Assembly: GCF_012273515.2 (NCBI RefSeq)
Contig: NZ_CP050975.2
Location: 5,146,001-5,210,000, forward strand
Length of the DNA stretch: 64,000 nt
Origin: Streptomyces sp. RPA4-2
GTDB taxonomy: Bacteria > Actinomycetota > Actinomycetes > Streptomycetales > Streptomycetaceae
Reading direction: 5' to 3'
The notes under the pieces were generated by a model. That model saw nothing but the letters and a program-made list of their open reading frames with translations. It was not told where the DNA came from and did not search any database. Made by a program: the position numbers and the translations under genes. Position 1 is the first letter of the stretch, and the number at the start of each line of letters is the position of its first letter. Shown piece after piece: positions 37,177-46,904 of this stretch.

Positions 37177-37663
37177 GACGTTTCCGATCCTGCCATGGGT
37201 CGGTGCCGGGGCGTGCTTCTCGCGTACATGGGCGGGTTGCGCGACCGCCCCCGGCGCGCGCCCGGGTTCCTCGCCCCCGCCGCCCCTACCCGACCCGTCC
37301 CTGGGGCTCCGCCCCGGACCCCGCCAGGGGCGCTGCGCCCCTGGACCCCCGCATCGCCCGAATCGCCGGACGGGCTGATGGTGCTTAAGCCTGGGCTGCG
37401 GATTTTCAGCCCGTCCGGCGTTTGAGGACAAGGCCCTTAAGGCCGGAGCGGGGGTCTGGGGGCGGAGCCCCCAGGTACGGATGATGGGGGTCCCCCCTGC
37501 TCGAGCGAAGCCGAGAGCTTGGGGGAGGGTAGGGGCGGCGGGGGCGAAATCCGGGCGGGGGCGACAACTGGACCGGGCTGTCGAGATGATGATCCGGAAA
37601 AGTTGACGCCCAGGGCGGCGGGTGGGGCAAGCCCCGGCCCCGATCTCTCGTACAGTTTGCGCC
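37177..37663. repeat. intergenic cluster of dispersed Streptomyces repeats
   Basis: A 487-base gap without a gene. It contains CCCGTCCGGCGTTTGAGGAC (37410-37429) with an opposing 14-bp arm at 37365-37378, a GGGGGCGGAGCCCCC hairpin near 37458-37472, and the repeat at 37484-37530 (CCCCCCTGCTCGAGCGAAGC core) that also occurs, diverged, at the end of nadB. GC hairpins around CCTGGGGCTCCGCCCC (near 37302) add to the palindromic character. This mosaic is typical of streptomycete interoperonic spacers. Confidence 0.75.
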
Positions 37664-38473
37664 GTGGGATCTCTGCGCAATCCGGTCGGGCCGCTACCCT
37701 CCACCATCTACTGGCGTCGGAGGGCCGTTCTGCTGTCTCTGGTCGCTCTGTTGGCGCTGCTGACGGTCTGGATCGTCAGCACCGGGGGCGGCGGCAAGAA
37801 GGGCGCGGACGGTTCCAACGGGAAGGGCCCCGTGGAGACGATCACCCCGGGACCCTCGGGATCCGGCCCGGCGATAAGCCAACACCCGGGCGGACGCGAC
37901 GAGTCGAGCGGCAGCGCGAACACCGGCGGTGGCAGCGGCGACGGATCCGGCGACGGGGACGGTTCCGGCGGTGGATCAGCCGGAGGCACCGGCGGCTCGG
38001 ACGGCGGCTCCCACGGCGGAGGCACCGGCTCCGCCGGATCCGCCGATCAGGTCCCGGCCGGTTCCACTCTCCCCAACTGTGCGGCGGGCGCGGTCAAGCT
38101 GACCCTGCGCAGCGTCCACAACTCGTACGGACCCGGCGCCAAGCCCTCGGTCCAGCTGATCGCGAAGAACTCCTCCGGCAGCGACTGCAAGGTCGACCTC
38201 GGCCCGAAGAAAGCCGTCCTGACGATCACTCAGGCCGGGGAGGACAAGAGTTTCTGGTCCTCCGCCGACTGCCCCAAGGACGTCTCGAGTCTCTTCTTCC
38301 GTGTTCCGGCCGGCGGCCAGGTGACCTACACGGTGGACTGGGACCGCACGGCCAGTGCCCCCGAGTGCGCGACGCCCCCGGCGGGTTCGGCGTCCGCGGG
38401 CACCTACCTGGTGGAGGCGAAGGCGCCGGGGCTGGCGAAGGCACAGACCTCGTTCGTGCTGTCGCAGGACTGA
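37664..38473 (+). CDS. anchored extracytoplasmic protein with Ser/Gly linker
   Basis: A 269-residue protein starting at GTG 37664, only 7 nt after TACAGT, so probably leaderless. One helix (VLLSLVALLALLTVWIVSTGG, about 22-42) anchors it; a Gly/Ser/Asp-rich linker of about 90 residues follows; the C-terminal domain (about 140-268) is beta-rich with four Cys (LPNCAAGAVKLTLRSV, GSDCKVDLGPKKAVLTI, SADCPKD, APECATPP), which probably form two disulfides outside the cell. It resembles Ig-like adhesion or carrier domains, but I cannot name a family. Confidence 0.75.
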   Translation: MGSLRNPVGPLPSTIYWRRRAVLLSLVALLALLTVWIVSTGGGGKKGADGSNGKGPVETITPGPSGSGPAISQHPGGRDESSGSANTGGGSGDGSGDGDGSGGGSAGGTGGSDGGSHGGGTGSAGSADQVPAGSTLPNCAAGAVKLTLRSVHNSYGPGAKPSVQLIAKNSSGSDCKVDLGPKKAVLTITQAGEDKSFWSSADCPKDVSSLFFRVPAGGQVTYTVDWDRTASAPECATPPAGSASAGTYLVEAKAPGLAKAQTSFVLSQD

Positions 38474-38483
38474 GGCGCCGGGC

Positions 38484-38602
38484 GGTCCAGGTCCCTGGGC
38501 GGTCCGAATCCCCGAGCGGTCCGGATCCTCGGGTGACCCGGATCGCCGGGTGACCCGGATCGCCGGGTGATCCGCATCCCCGGGTGATCCGCATCCCCGG
38601 GG
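38484..38602. repeat. seven tandem 17-bp repeats between convergent genes
   Basis: Seven contiguous 17-bp units from 38484 to 38602 with unit form GGTCCGGATCCTCGGGT / GACCCGGATCGCCGGGT / GATCCGCATCCCCGGGT. Pairs 3-4 and 5-6 are identical or nearly so, the sign of recent duplication. Most units are small dyads (ACCCGG-ATCG-CCGGGT), so transcripts could fold into a row of hairpins. The array fills the space between the secreted-protein stop and the disA stop and may work as a bidirectional terminator. Confidence 0.9.
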
Positions 38603-38616
38603 CACCGGGGGGTCCG

Positions 38617-39741
38617 TCAGACGTACCGTTCCAGGATCGACGACTCCGCCAGCCGCGAAAGCCCCTCGCGTACGCTGCGCGCCCGCGCCTCGCCCACCCC
38701 GTCGACCGCCTGGAGATCGTCGACGCTGGCCGCGAGAAGCTTCTGCAGACCGCCGAAGTGCTCGACGAGACGGTCGATGATCGCGCCGGGCAGACGCGGG
38801 ACCTTCGCGAGGAGCCGGAAGCCGCGCGGCGAGACCGCGGAGTCGAGTGCCTCGGGGGAGCCGGTGTAACCCAACGCCCTTGCCACCGTGGGCAGTTCGA
38901 GCAGCTCGGCATGGGCGAGGGCGTTCAGCTCGAAGAGGGCCTCGTCGACCGTGCGGGAGCGCTTCGCGGTGGGCTCGGGCACGTAGTCGCGGACCACCAG
39001 CTCACGCTCGGGCTCCACGCCCGCGATCAACTCGTCGAGCTGGAGGGCGAGCAGACGTCCGTCGGTGCCCAACTCCACCACGTACTCGGCGATCTCGGTC
39101 GCGATGCGGCGCACCATCTCCAGACGCTGGGCCACCGCCGACACGTCCCGGACGGTGACCAGGTCCTCGATCTCCAGTGCGGAGAGCGTGCCCGCGACCT
39201 CGTCGAGGCGGAGCTTGTAGCGCTCCAGGGTCGCGAGAGCCTGGTTGGCACGCGAGAGGATCGCGGCGGAGTCCTCCAGGACGCGGCGCTGACCGTCGAC
39301 GTAGAGGGCGATGAGCCGCATCGACTGGGAGACCGAGACGACGGGGAAGCCGACCTGCTTGCTCACCCGGTCCGCGGTGCGGTGCCGCGTACCCGTCTCC
39401 TCGGTGGGGATCGTCGGGTCCGGCACCAGTTGCACGCCCGCCCGGAGGATCTTGGTGAGGTCCTTGTCGATCACGATGCCGCCGTCGAGCTTGCACAGCT
39501 CGCGCAGCCGGGTCGCGGTGAACTCCACGTCCAGTACGAAGCCGCCGGTGCACATCGACTCGACGGTCTTGTCCCAGCCGAGCACGATGAGTCCGCCGGT
39601 GTTGCCGCGGAGAATTCGTTCGAGCCCGTCGCGCAGGGCCGTGCCGGGTGCCACGGCGCTCAATGAGGCGCGCATCAGGCCATCGGCACCGGAGCTCCCA
39701 CCGGACTTTCCGGGAGCTGCTGCCCGGTCGTTGGCTGCCAC
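38617..39741 (-). CDS. disA: DNA integrity scanning diadenylate cyclase
   Basis: A 374-residue DisA, which makes c-di-AMP from two ATP and scans DNA. The N-terminal DAC domain has [12 protein letters not shown], the catalytic Asp86 in [10 protein letters not shown] (DGG where other DisA proteins have DGA) and the ATP-contacting RHR at 119-121 (GTRHRTADR). A helical linker follows ([33 protein letters not shown]), then the C-terminal HhH DNA-binding domain ([47 protein letters not shown]). In Streptomyces DisA is the main c-di-AMP source, controlling K+ and osmotic balance. It is followed upstream by radA on the same strand. Confidence 0.95.
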   Translation of the reverse strand: MAANDRAAAPGKSGGSSGADGLMRASLSAVAPGTALRDGLERILRGNTGGLIVLGWDKTVESMCTGGFVLDVEFTATRLRELCKLDGGIVIDKDLTKILRAGVQLVPDPTIPTEETGTRHRTADRVSKQVGFPVVSVSQSMRLIALYVDGQRRVLEDSAAILSRANQALATLERYKLRLDEVAGTLSALEIEDLVTVRDVSAVAQRLEMVRRIATEIAEYVVELGTDGRLLALQLDELIAGVEPERELVVRDYVPEPTAKRSRTVDEALFELNALAHAELLELPTVARALGYTGSPEALDSAVSPRGFRLLAKVPRLPGAIIDRLVEHFGGLQKLLAASVDDLQAVDGVGEARARSVREGLSRLAESSILERYV

Positions 39742-39809
39742 TGCACTCCTCCGGTCGCGGGTTTCCGGTCGCCCTGGGTTCGTACGGACGGGCGAGACCA
39801 GGGCAAAGT

Positions 39810-41219
39810 CTACCGGCGCTCTTCGTCCTCCCGTGGGGCCTCTCGACGACGGGAGCGCGGAAGGACCCGCAGCGCCTCGCCCATGTCGGCGACTTCCAGG
39901 ACCTTCATACCGGGTGGCGTCCTGCCCGGATCGCTCGGAACGAGGGCGTGGGTGAAGCCCAGTCGGTGGGCTTCGGCCAGTCGCCGCTGCACCCCCGTGA
40001 CCCGTCTGACCTCCCCGGCGAGGCCCACTTCGCCGATCGCGACGAGGTTCTTGGGGAGAGGAGTGTCACTCGCCGCGGACGCGAGCGCGAGGGCGATCGC
40101 GAGGTCGGCGGCCGGCTCGGAGAGCTTCACACCGCCGACCGTCGCCGAGTAGATGTCACGTTTTCCGAGGGCGGTGATCCGGCCCCGCTGCTCCAGGACG
40201 GCCAGCATCATGGAGACGCGGGAGGTCTCCAGACCGGAGGTCGTCCGGCGGGGGGAGGGGATCTGCGAGTCCACCGTGAGGGCCTGCACCTCCGCGACCA
40301 GGGGCCGGCGGCCTTCCAGGGTCACGGTCAGACAGGTGCCCGGGACCGGCTCGGCGCGCCGGGTGAGGAAGAGACCGGAGGGGTCGGTCAGGCCCGTGAT
40401 GCCCTCGTCGTGCAGCTCGAAGCAGCCGACCTCGTCCGTCGTCCCGTAACGGTTCTTGACGCCTCGGACCAGCCTGAGGCGGGCGTGCCGGTCGCCCTCG
40501 AAGCTCAGGACGACGTCCACGAGGTGTTCGAGCAGGCGGGGGCCGGCGATCGCGCCGTCCTTGGTGACATGGCCCACGAGGAGGGTCGACATGCCGCGCT
40601 CCTTGGAGGCGCGGATGAGTGCCCCGGCGACCTCACGGACCTGGGCCATGCCGCCCGGGGCGCCGTCGATCTCCGGGGAGGCGACGGTCTGGACCGAGTC
40701 GAGGATGAGGAGTGACGGCTTCACGGCGTCCAGGTGGCCGAGGACGGCGGCCAGGTCGGTCTCCGCGGCCAGATAGAGGTGGTCGTCGATGGCCTTGATG
40801 CGGTCGGCCCGCAGCCGGACCTGGCTCGCCGACTCCTCACCCGTCACATACAGCGTGCGGTGCTCGTCGCTCGCCGCCTTCGCCGCCACGTCCAGGAGAA
40901 GGGTGGACTTCCCGACGCCGGGCTCGCCGGCGAGCAGGACGACCGCGCCGGGCACCAGACCGCCGCCCAGGACGCGGTCCAGCTCGGGTACGCCGGTGCT
41001 GCGCGCGGTGGCCTGGCGGCCGTCCACCTGGCCGATGGGCACCGCGGAGGTGGTGACACGGCCGGGCGTCGTGGTCCGGACCGCGGGTGCGCCGTACTCC
41101 TCGACCGTCCCCCACGCCTGGCACTCGGGGCAGCGGCCGAGCCACTTGGCCGTCTGCCATCCGCACTCGGTGCAGCGGTAGGACGGACGGTCCTTCGCGG
41201 TTTTCGTACGGGCAGCCAT
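39810..41219 (-). CDS. radA: DNA repair protein RadA (Sms)
   Basis: A 469-residue RadA, a RecA-like helicase promoting branch migration in recombinational repair. N-terminal zinc finger C16-TEC19 and C30-PEC33, Walker [13 protein letters not shown] near 98, the RadA signature KNRYG near 254 (usually KNRFG; Tyr here) and the C-terminal Lon-like domain ([34 protein letters not shown]). It is adjacent to disA, an arrangement kept in many Gram-positive genomes, where RadA and DisA are known to interact functionally. The end is charged ([15 protein letters not shown]). Confidence 0.95.
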   Translation of the reverse strand: MAARTKTAKDRPSYRCTECGWQTAKWLGRCPECQAWGTVEEYGAPAVRTTTPGRVTTSAVPIGQVDGRQATARSTGVPELDRVLGGGLVPGAVVLLAGEPGVGKSTLLLDVAAKAASDEHRTLYVTGEESASQVRLRADRIKAIDDHLYLAAETDLAAVLGHLDAVKPSLLILDSVQTVASPEIDGAPGGMAQVREVAGALIRASKERGMSTLLVGHVTKDGAIAGPRLLEHLVDVVLSFEGDRHARLRLVRGVKNRYGTTDEVGCFELHDEGITGLTDPSGLFLTRRAEPVPGTCLTVTLEGRRPLVAEVQALTVDSQIPSPRRTTSGLETSRVSMMLAVLEQRGRITALGKRDIYSATVGGVKLSEPAADLAIALALASAASDTPLPKNLVAIGEVGLAGEVRRVTGVQRRLAEAHRLGFTHALVPSDPGRTPPGMKVLEVADMGEALRVLPRSRRREAPREDEERR

Positions 41220-41495
41220 GACCGAACCGTAGCCGAGGCCACCGACAGCGCGGTCGGCCGTCGTGCCCGCCGCGAACTCGTCACCGGCCCGCTCCCTCGG
41301 TTCTCCCCTGTCGCGCCGGGGGCTCCCGCCGACGGGGACGGGTCGCGCGCCCCCCGTCCGTCGCCGCCCGTGAAGGTCCAGGCCAGGGAATCGGGGGTTC
41401 GTGTCCCCTTATGAGGGATCGTTTCACCCGTACGGATTAAATATGCTCAAGGGGGAAGAAGGGGTCGTGGTCGGGCACCTACGGTCGCACGGGTG

Positions 41496-42965
41496 ATGAG
41501 CAGCAGTCCGGAGACCTCGACACACACCACGCACACCACCGGCGCACACCGGGCGCACGGTGCAGCGCGCAAGCGGGTGACCCTGCCCCGTGGCGCATCG
41601 GCCCGCACGATGGCCCAGCGCCCTCCCGCGCGCTACGAGCCCTATCTGGACGGCCTGTTCACCTACTGCCTGTCCGTGCTGTGCGACCACGACGCGGCCA
41701 CCGCCGCGCTCGGCGACGTCCTCGCGCTCGCCGACCGCCGGGGCCAGCGCTCCCCGGAGTCCCAGGACGACCGCCGGGCCTGGCTGTACGCGCTCGCCCG
41801 CTGGTCCTGCCTGCGCAAGCTCACCGAGGCCCGGCGCAGACACCAGGCGACGCACACCTCCGGCCGCCGCACGACCCCCAAGGGCGGCAAGGGCGACAAG
41901 GAAGCCGCCGACCGGCGCGCGGCCGAGGCGCTCGCCGCCCCCGTCTCCGAAGAGGCCCGGGCCCAGCGACAGCGCGAACTCGCCCTGCTGGCCTGGCCGG
42001 AGGCCGCCGGCACCACCCCCGAGCAGCGGGAGGCGCTCGAACTCGCCGTCCGCCACCAGCTCGCCGCCCACGAGGTCGCCGCCGTCCTCGGCATGGACGC
42101 CACCAAGGCGCGCGAGCTGCTCGCCTCCGCCGCCTGTGAGGTCGAACGCACCCGCGCCGCCCTCGCCGTCGTCGAGACCGGCACCTGCCCGAGCGTCGCC
42201 CGCCTCACCGGCGACAGCCAGCTGGTCCTGAGCGCCGGCCTGCGCCGCGAACTCGTCCGGCACGTCGACGACTGCCCGCGCTGCCGCCGCACCGCCGAAC
42301 GCGCCGCGCCCGGTACCTGGCCCGGCACGGTCACGCCCGCCGCGCTCCCCGTCCTGCAGGCCCCGCGCGCCGCCCTGCACATCGCGCTCGAGCACGTCCC
42401 GCGGACGCGGGGCGGCGCGCCGCGCTTCGACCGGCGCGGCTTCCCGATGGACCCCAAGGACCGGGCCGCCCGCCGGGACCGGCTGCGGGCGCGCGCCGTC
42501 ACCACGACCGTCGTCGCCACCGTCGTCGCCGCGCCCGTGTTCGCCCTCTGGGCGGCCTACCGCGGCGCGCCCCTCACCGGAGAGGGCGCCGACGGCCGCC
42601 AGGCCACCGCGAGCGAGGCGCACGGCCACGACGGCATCGGCGGCGAGAACGCGGGCGGCTACGAGAACGCGGGCAACGCCAGCACCAGACCCGGCGGCCG
42701 CTTCGCCAAGGGCGACGGCACGCCCGACGTGTCCGTGGAGGTCACCAGTGCCGCGGGCGCGGGCAGCGCCGCGGGGCACCTCTCCGTACAGGCCACGGGC
42801 AGCGGCGACACGACCTTCATCAGGCTGACCGCGTCCGGGAGTTCGACGGTCCACTGGTCCGCGCGCTCCGGAGCGCCCTGGCTCTACCTCAGCCGCTCCT
42901 CGGGCGCGCTCGCCCCCGGAGAGTCGGTGACGATCAAGGTGTACGTGGACCAGCTCCGCCAGTAG
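41496..42965 (+). CDS. sigma-like / zinc-finger / transmembrane / BACON domain protein, 3' frameshifted
   Basis: A 489-residue multidomain protein (GTG 41493 is an alternative start). Residues about 45-120 resemble sigma region 2 (RYEPYLDGLFTYCLSVLCDHDAATAALGDVLALADRR), 165-225 resemble region 4 (TTPEQREALELAVRHQLAAHEVAAVLGMDATKARELLASAACEVERTRAAL), 230-268 resemble an anti-sigma zinc finger (GLRRELVRHVDDCPRCRRTAER). One helix at about 336-356 follows, then a BACON-like beta domain (SGSSTVHWSARSGAPWLYLSRSSGALAPGESVTIKVYVDQL). The frame ends at TAG 42963-42965, but a natural continuation (VAGPWSARVAIAPAGAVVTIGGYG ... Pro-rich tail to 43252) is in another frame, so one base appears missing near 42955-42962. 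Confidence 0.8.
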   Translation: MSSSPETSTHTTHTTGAHRAHGAARKRVTLPRGASARTMAQRPPARYEPYLDGLFTYCLSVLCDHDAATAALGDVLALADRRGQRSPESQDDRRAWLYALARWSCLRKLTEARRRHQATHTSGRRTTPKGGKGDKEAADRRAAEALAAPVSEEARAQRQRELALLAWPEAAGTTPEQREALELAVRHQLAAHEVAAVLGMDATKARELLASAACEVERTRAALAVVETGTCPSVARLTGDSQLVLSAGLRRELVRHVDDCPRCRRTAERAAPGTWPGTVTPAALPVLQAPRAALHIALEHVPRTRGGAPRFDRRGFPMDPKDRAARRDRLRARAVTTTVVATVVAAPVFALWAAYRGAPLTGEGADGRQATASEAHGHDGIGGENAGGYENAGNASTRPGGRFAKGDGTPDVSVEVTSAAGAGSAAGHLSVQATGSGDTTFIRLTASGSSTVHWSARSGAPWLYLSRSSGALAPGESVTIKVYVDQLRQ

Positions 42966-43252
42966 CTGGCCCCTGGAGCGCGCGCGTGGCGATCGCACCC
43001 GCGGGCGCCGTGGTCACGATCGGCGGGTACGGGAGCGCGGGCCCGTCCGCCCCCGGCGGGTCCGGCCCCGGTCCGGCGCCCGGCAGCCCCACGCCGTCCG
43101 GCCCCGGCTCGGCGACGCCCTCGTCCGGTCCCGACCCGTCGCCGACCCCTTCCGCCCCGTCGCCGACCCCCACGCCCACGGACCCGACCCCGTCGAACCC
43201 GGACGGCTCGACCCCGCCGCCCGCGGGCACCGGCGACCCGGTCCCGTCCTGA
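42962..43252 (+). pseudogene. detached C-terminal segment of the BACON protein
   Basis: Read in the frame of 42962 the sequence continues the BACON domain without a break (GPWSARVAIAPAGAVVTIGG) and then gives a Pro/Gly/Ser tail (PGPAPGSPTPSGPGSATPSS) ending at 43252, 3 bp before the convergent gene. A single-base indel joins it to the upstream ORF. It has no ribosome site of its own. Confidence 0.7.
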
Positions 43253-43255
43253 CGG

Positions 43256-44116
43256 TCAGGCGACCGGGTCCGCGGGATGCGGTGCGAGCAGCGGCAGCTG
43301 CGAGGCCAGCCGCTGCTCACAGAGTTCGACCAGCCGGTCGTACCCGGCCTTGCCCATCAGCTCCACGAGCTCCGGGCGGTACGAGACGTACACCGGGTCG
43401 CCCGCTCCGTGGGCCGAGGTCGCCGACGTGCACCACCAGTGCAGGTCGTGGCCGCCCGGACCCCAGCCCCGGCGGTCGTACTCGCCGATCGAGACCTGGA
43501 GCACCCGGGTGTCGTCGGGCCGGTCGATCCACTCGTACGTCCGGCGCACCGGCAGCTGCCAGCACACGTCCGGCTTGGTCTCCAGCGGCTCGCGGCCCTC
43601 CTTGACCGCCAGGATGTGCAGCGAGCAGCCCGCGCCACCGGCGAAACCGGGCCGGTTCTGGAAGATGCACGAGCCCTCGTACGGGCGCGTCTGGCGCTCG
43701 CCGTCCTCGTCCTGCGACACCCAGCCCGACTCCAGGCCGATGTCATGGTGCTGCCAGAGGTCCGGAGTGAGCCTCGCCACGTGCCCGGCCACCCGCTTCT
43801 CGTCGTCCTCGTCCGAGAAGTGGGCCCCCAGCGTGCAGCAGCCGTCGTCGGCGCGACCGGCCTGGATGCCCTGGCAGCCGCTGCCGAAGATGCAGTTCCA
43901 GCGAGAGGTCAGCCATGTCAGATCGCACCGGAAGACCTGCTCGTCATCGGCGGGATCCGGAAACTCCACCCATGCCCGCGCGAAGTCGAGTCCCTTCTCG
44001 TCGGACGCCGAGGCCTTCACCGGCGCCGCCTTCGGGGATTTCTTGGACTTGGTGGCCTTCGCCTGCGAAGAACCCTTGGCCGAATTGTCAGGCTTCGCCT
44101 TTTTCGTCTTTGGCAC
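43256..44116 (-). CDS. conserved Cys-rich protein, function unknown
   Basis: A 286-residue soluble protein from GTG 44116. The first 38 residues are Lys/Ala/Ser-rich and basic ([20 protein letters not shown]). The core has a Cys-rich block that probably binds a metal or cluster: [44 protein letters not shown], then [24 protein letters not shown] and [14 protein letters not shown]. This spacing recalls the zinc/iron-cluster YkgJ or DUF3109-like proteins, which is a guess. No signal peptide or helices. It is divergent from the Ppx/GppA gene. Confidence 0.75.
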   Translation of the reverse strand: MPKTKKAKPDNSAKGSSQAKATKSKKSPKAAPVKASASDEKGLDFARAWVEFPDPADDEQVFRCDLTWLTSRWNCIFGSGCQGIQAGRADDGCCTLGAHFSDEDDEKRVAGHVARLTPDLWQHHDIGLESGWVSQDEDGERQTRPYEGSCIFQNRPGFAGGAGCSLHILAVKEGREPLETKPDVCWQLPVRRTYEWIDRPDDTRVLQVSIGEYDRRGWGPGGHDLHWWCTSATSAHGAGDPVYVSYRPELVELMGKAGYDRLVELCEQRLASQLPLLAPHPADPVA

Positions 44117-44187
44117 GCGTCCAGGGTAAGTCGCCGGAGGCCGCTCCGGGGACGGCGGGCGGGCCCGGCCGCAGTAGCGTTCCGTAC

Positions 44188-45119
44188 ATGAGACTCGGTG
44201 TCCTCGACGTGGGTTCGAACACGGTGCATCTGCTGGTGGTGGACGCACACCCCGGCGCGCGCCCGCTGCCCGCGCACTCGCACAAGGCCGAATTGCGGCT
44301 CGCCCAACTGCTCGACGAGAGCGGGGCGATCGGCTCCGACGGTGTCGACAAACTCATCGAGACGGTCCAGGACGCGCTGGAGGCCGCCGAGGACAAGGGT
44401 GTCGAGGCGATGCTGCCGTTCGCCACCTCCGCCGTGCGTGAGGCCAGCAACGCGGACGACGTACTGGCCCGGGTGCAGGCCGAGACCGGTGTCGAGCTCC
44501 AGGTGCTGACGGGTGCGGAGGAGGCCAGGCTGACGTTCCTGGCCGCCCGTCGCTGGTTCGGCTGGTCGGCGGGCAAGCTGCTGGTCCTCGACATCGGCGG
44601 GGGATCGCTGGAGATCGCGTACGGCCTGGACGAGGAGCCGGACGCGGCGGTGTCGTTGCCGCTCGGCGCGGGGCGGCTGACCGCGGGCTGGCTGCCGGCC
44701 GATCCCGCGGATCCGGCCGACATCAAGGCGCTGCGGCGTCATGTCCGGGCGCAGATCGCCCGTACGGTCGGGGAGTTCAGCCGCTTCGGCGCCCCCGACC
44801 ATGTCGTCGCCACCTCCAAGACCTTCAAGCAGCTCGCCCGGCTGGCCGGGGCGGCGCGCTCCACGGACGGGCTGTACGTGCAGCGCGAGCTGAAGCGGCG
44901 TTCTCTGCAGGACTGGGTGCCGAAGCTCGCCTCGATGACGGTCGGCGAGCGGGCGGAGCTCCCCGGGGTCTCCCCGGGGCGGGCGGGCAGCTGCTCGCGG
45001 GGGCGATGGTCGCCGAGGGGGCGATGGATCTCTTCGGGGTGGAGACCCTGGAGATCTGTCCCTGGGCCCTTCGGGAGGGCGTCATCCTGCGGCGTCTGGA
45101 CCAGATGGAATCCGTGTAG
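44188..45119 (+). CDS. Ppx/GppA-family phosphatase, C-terminus frameshifted
   Basis: An actin-fold phosphatase of the exopolyphosphatase/pppGpp phosphatase family. [20 protein letters not shown] is the phosphate-1 motif, [19 protein letters not shown] follows, [14 protein letters not shown] is the phosphate-2 motif, and the adenosine-side motif region is [16 protein letters not shown]. After GVSPGRAG (near 44990) the frame goes astray and would run to 45171 as [13 protein letters not shown]. In the frame one base on it reads [43 protein letters not shown] and stops at 45117-45119, the normal family ending. A missing G in the GGGCGGGCGGG run explains this. Intact length would be 310 residues. 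Confidence 0.87.
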
Positions 45120-45319
45120 CCCCTTCTCGACAGGCCTCCGGGGTCATGTCCTCGGCCCGTCAGGCGTGTGAGGGCGAGCCTTTCGGGGCGATCGGGGCGA
45201 TCGGGGGTCCAGGGGCGGGGGCCCGTTCGCGGGGCCCCTGAGGGCGGGACGGCCGGTTCCGGGGGGTCCGCGGGTCACCGCCTCCCCGTGCTCAGGCCAC
45301 TCCCCGTACTCTGTCCCTC
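45120..45319. repeat. spacer with degenerate dispersed repeat
   Basis: Bases 45153-45190 (CGGCCCGTCAGGCGTGTGAG core) are a diverged copy of the dispersed unit found after coaX and mutY, followed by GGGGCGATCGGGGCGATCGG. No gene is seen. TACTCT at 45307-45312 is a likely -10 for the next gene. Confidence 0.6.
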
Positions 45320-46144
45320 GTGGCAGAACCAGTGGTGCGCATCCCGGATGCGAAGGTCGCGCTGTCCACGGCGTCCGTGTATCCGGAGTCGACGGCGACG
45401 GCCTTCGAGATCGCGGCGCGCCTCGGCTACGACGGTGTCGAGGTCATGGTGTGGACCGACCCCGTCAGCCAGGACATCGACGCTCTGCGCCGGCTCTCCG
45501 ACCACCACCGGATCCCGATCCTCGCCGTCCACGCCCCCTGCCTGCTCATCACCCAGCGCGTCTGGTCCACCGACCCCTGGACCAAGCTCCAGCGGGCCCG
45601 GTCGGCAGCCGAGAAGCTCGGCGCGAGCACCGTCGTCGTGCACCCGCCCTTCCGCTGGCAGCGCCAGTACGTGCGCGACTTCGTCACCGGGATCTGGCAG
45701 ATGGCGAACGAGACGGACGTCCGCTTCGCCGTCGAAAACATGTACCCCTGGCGCTATCGGGACCGCGAGATGCTCGCGTACGCCCCCGACTGGGACGTCA
45801 CGAAGGACGACTACCGCCACTACACGATCGATCTCAGCCACACCGCGACCGCCCGCACGGACGCCCTGCAGATGATCGACCGCATGGGCGACCGCCTCGG
45901 CCACGTCCACCTCGCCGACGGCAACGGTTCCAACAAGGACGAGCACCTGGTCCCGGGCCGCGGCACCCAGCCCTGCGCCGAGCTGCTGGAGCGCCTCGCG
46001 CTCGGCGGCTTCGACGGCCACGTCGTCATCGAGGTCAACACCCGCCGCGCGATGTCCAGCGCCGAACGCGAGGCGGACCTCGCCGAGGCCCTCGCCTTCA
46101 CCCGCCTGCACCTCGCCTCCGCCGTCAAGGTGCCCCGCCGGTGA
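45320..46144 (+). CDS. sugar phosphate isomerase/epimerase-like TIM barrel protein
   Basis: A 274-residue AP-endonuclease 2 fold protein (PF01261). Metal-site residues are in [62 protein letters not shown] and [12 protein letters not shown], the standard His/Glu/Asp set of xylose isomerase-like proteins. Members act on sugars, inosose or hydroxypyruvate; the substrate is not evident. GTG 45320 follows TACTCT by 8 nt, so the mRNA is likely leaderless. The stop overlaps the downstream TetR start (GTGA), implying coupling. Confidence 0.87.
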   Translation: MAEPVVRIPDAKVALSTASVYPESTATAFEIAARLGYDGVEVMVWTDPVSQDIDALRRLSDHHRIPILAVHAPCLLITQRVWSTDPWTKLQRARSAAEKLGASTVVVHPPFRWQRQYVRDFVTGIWQMANETDVRFAVENMYPWRYRDREMLAYAPDWDVTKDDYRHYTIDLSHTATARTDALQMIDRMGDRLGHVHLADGNGSNKDEHLVPGRGTQPCAELLERLALGGFDGHVVIEVNTRRAMSSAEREADLAEALAFTRLHLASAVKVPRR

Positions 46145-46755
46145 CGGACGCAGCCCCGCGCCGCCGGGGGCGCCCCTCCCGTACGCAGACGGAGGCGGCC
46201 CCCGCCACCCGCGACCGCATCCTCGACGCGGCCCGCGAGGAGTTCTCGGAGCGGGGCTACGAGAAGACGTCGGTCCGTGGCATCGCGAAGGCCGCCGGGG
46301 TCGACTCCGCCCTCGTGCACCACTACTTCGGCACCAAGGAGCAGGTCTTCGAGGCGGCCATCGAGGTCGCCTTCGCCCCCGCCCTGGCGGCCCCCGTGGC
46401 GGTCGAGGACGGCCCCCTCGACGGCGTCGGGGAACGCCTGACCCGCTTCATCTTCGGCATCTGGGAGAACCCGGCCACCCGCGCGCCCCTCCTGGCGATC
46501 GTCCGTTCCGCCGTGAACAACGAGACCGCCGCGGCCGTTTTCCGCCGGCTCATCGCCGCCCAGCTGCTGCGCCGCATCGCCCAGCAGGTCGACCTCCCCG
46601 ACGCCGAACTGCGCGCCGAGCTGGCCGCCGCCCAGCTGGTGGGGGTGGCGATGCTCCGTTACGTGATCAGGGTCGAGCCGCTGGCCTCGGCGGACCTGGA
46701 GGCGATCATCGCGCGCGTGGCCCCGGTGGTACAGGGCCACCTCACCCTTCCCTGA
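46141..46755 (+). CDS. TetR-family transcriptional regulator
   Basis: A 204-residue regulator beginning at GTG 46141. [55 protein letters not shown]. The C-terminal domain ([26 protein letters not shown] ... [20 protein letters not shown]) is the TetR_C type common in actinobacterial regulators of unknown ligands. A basic Arg-rich arm precedes the HTH ([12 protein letters not shown]). Translational coupling to the TIM-barrel gene suggests a shared function. No palindrome typical of an operator stands out just upstream of 45320. Confidence 0.9.
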   Translation: MTDAAPRRRGRPSRTQTEAAPATRDRILDAAREEFSERGYEKTSVRGIAKAAGVDSALVHHYFGTKEQVFEAAIEVAFAPALAAPVAVEDGPLDGVGERLTRFIFGIWENPATRAPLLAIVRSAVNNETAAAVFRRLIAAQLLRRIAQQVDLPDAELRAELAAAQLVGVAMLRYVIRVEPLASADLEAIIARVAPVVQGHLTLP

Positions 46756-46904
46756 GCGGCGTCTCCCGCCGCGCGCCCGTGCGGCGCGTCGCACGGGACC
46801 CGCGCATCGAGACAGTCATCCCGCATTCCGGACGCCCCGTCCGAATCCTGGCGCGGCGGCGTAGGCTCGATACCGGTCACAACTCTCCGAAGGAGCGAGC
46901 GACG

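Noticed and set aside
38484..38602. CRISPR array
   Set aside because: The 17-bp units are contiguous with no unique spacers and no cas genes are near.
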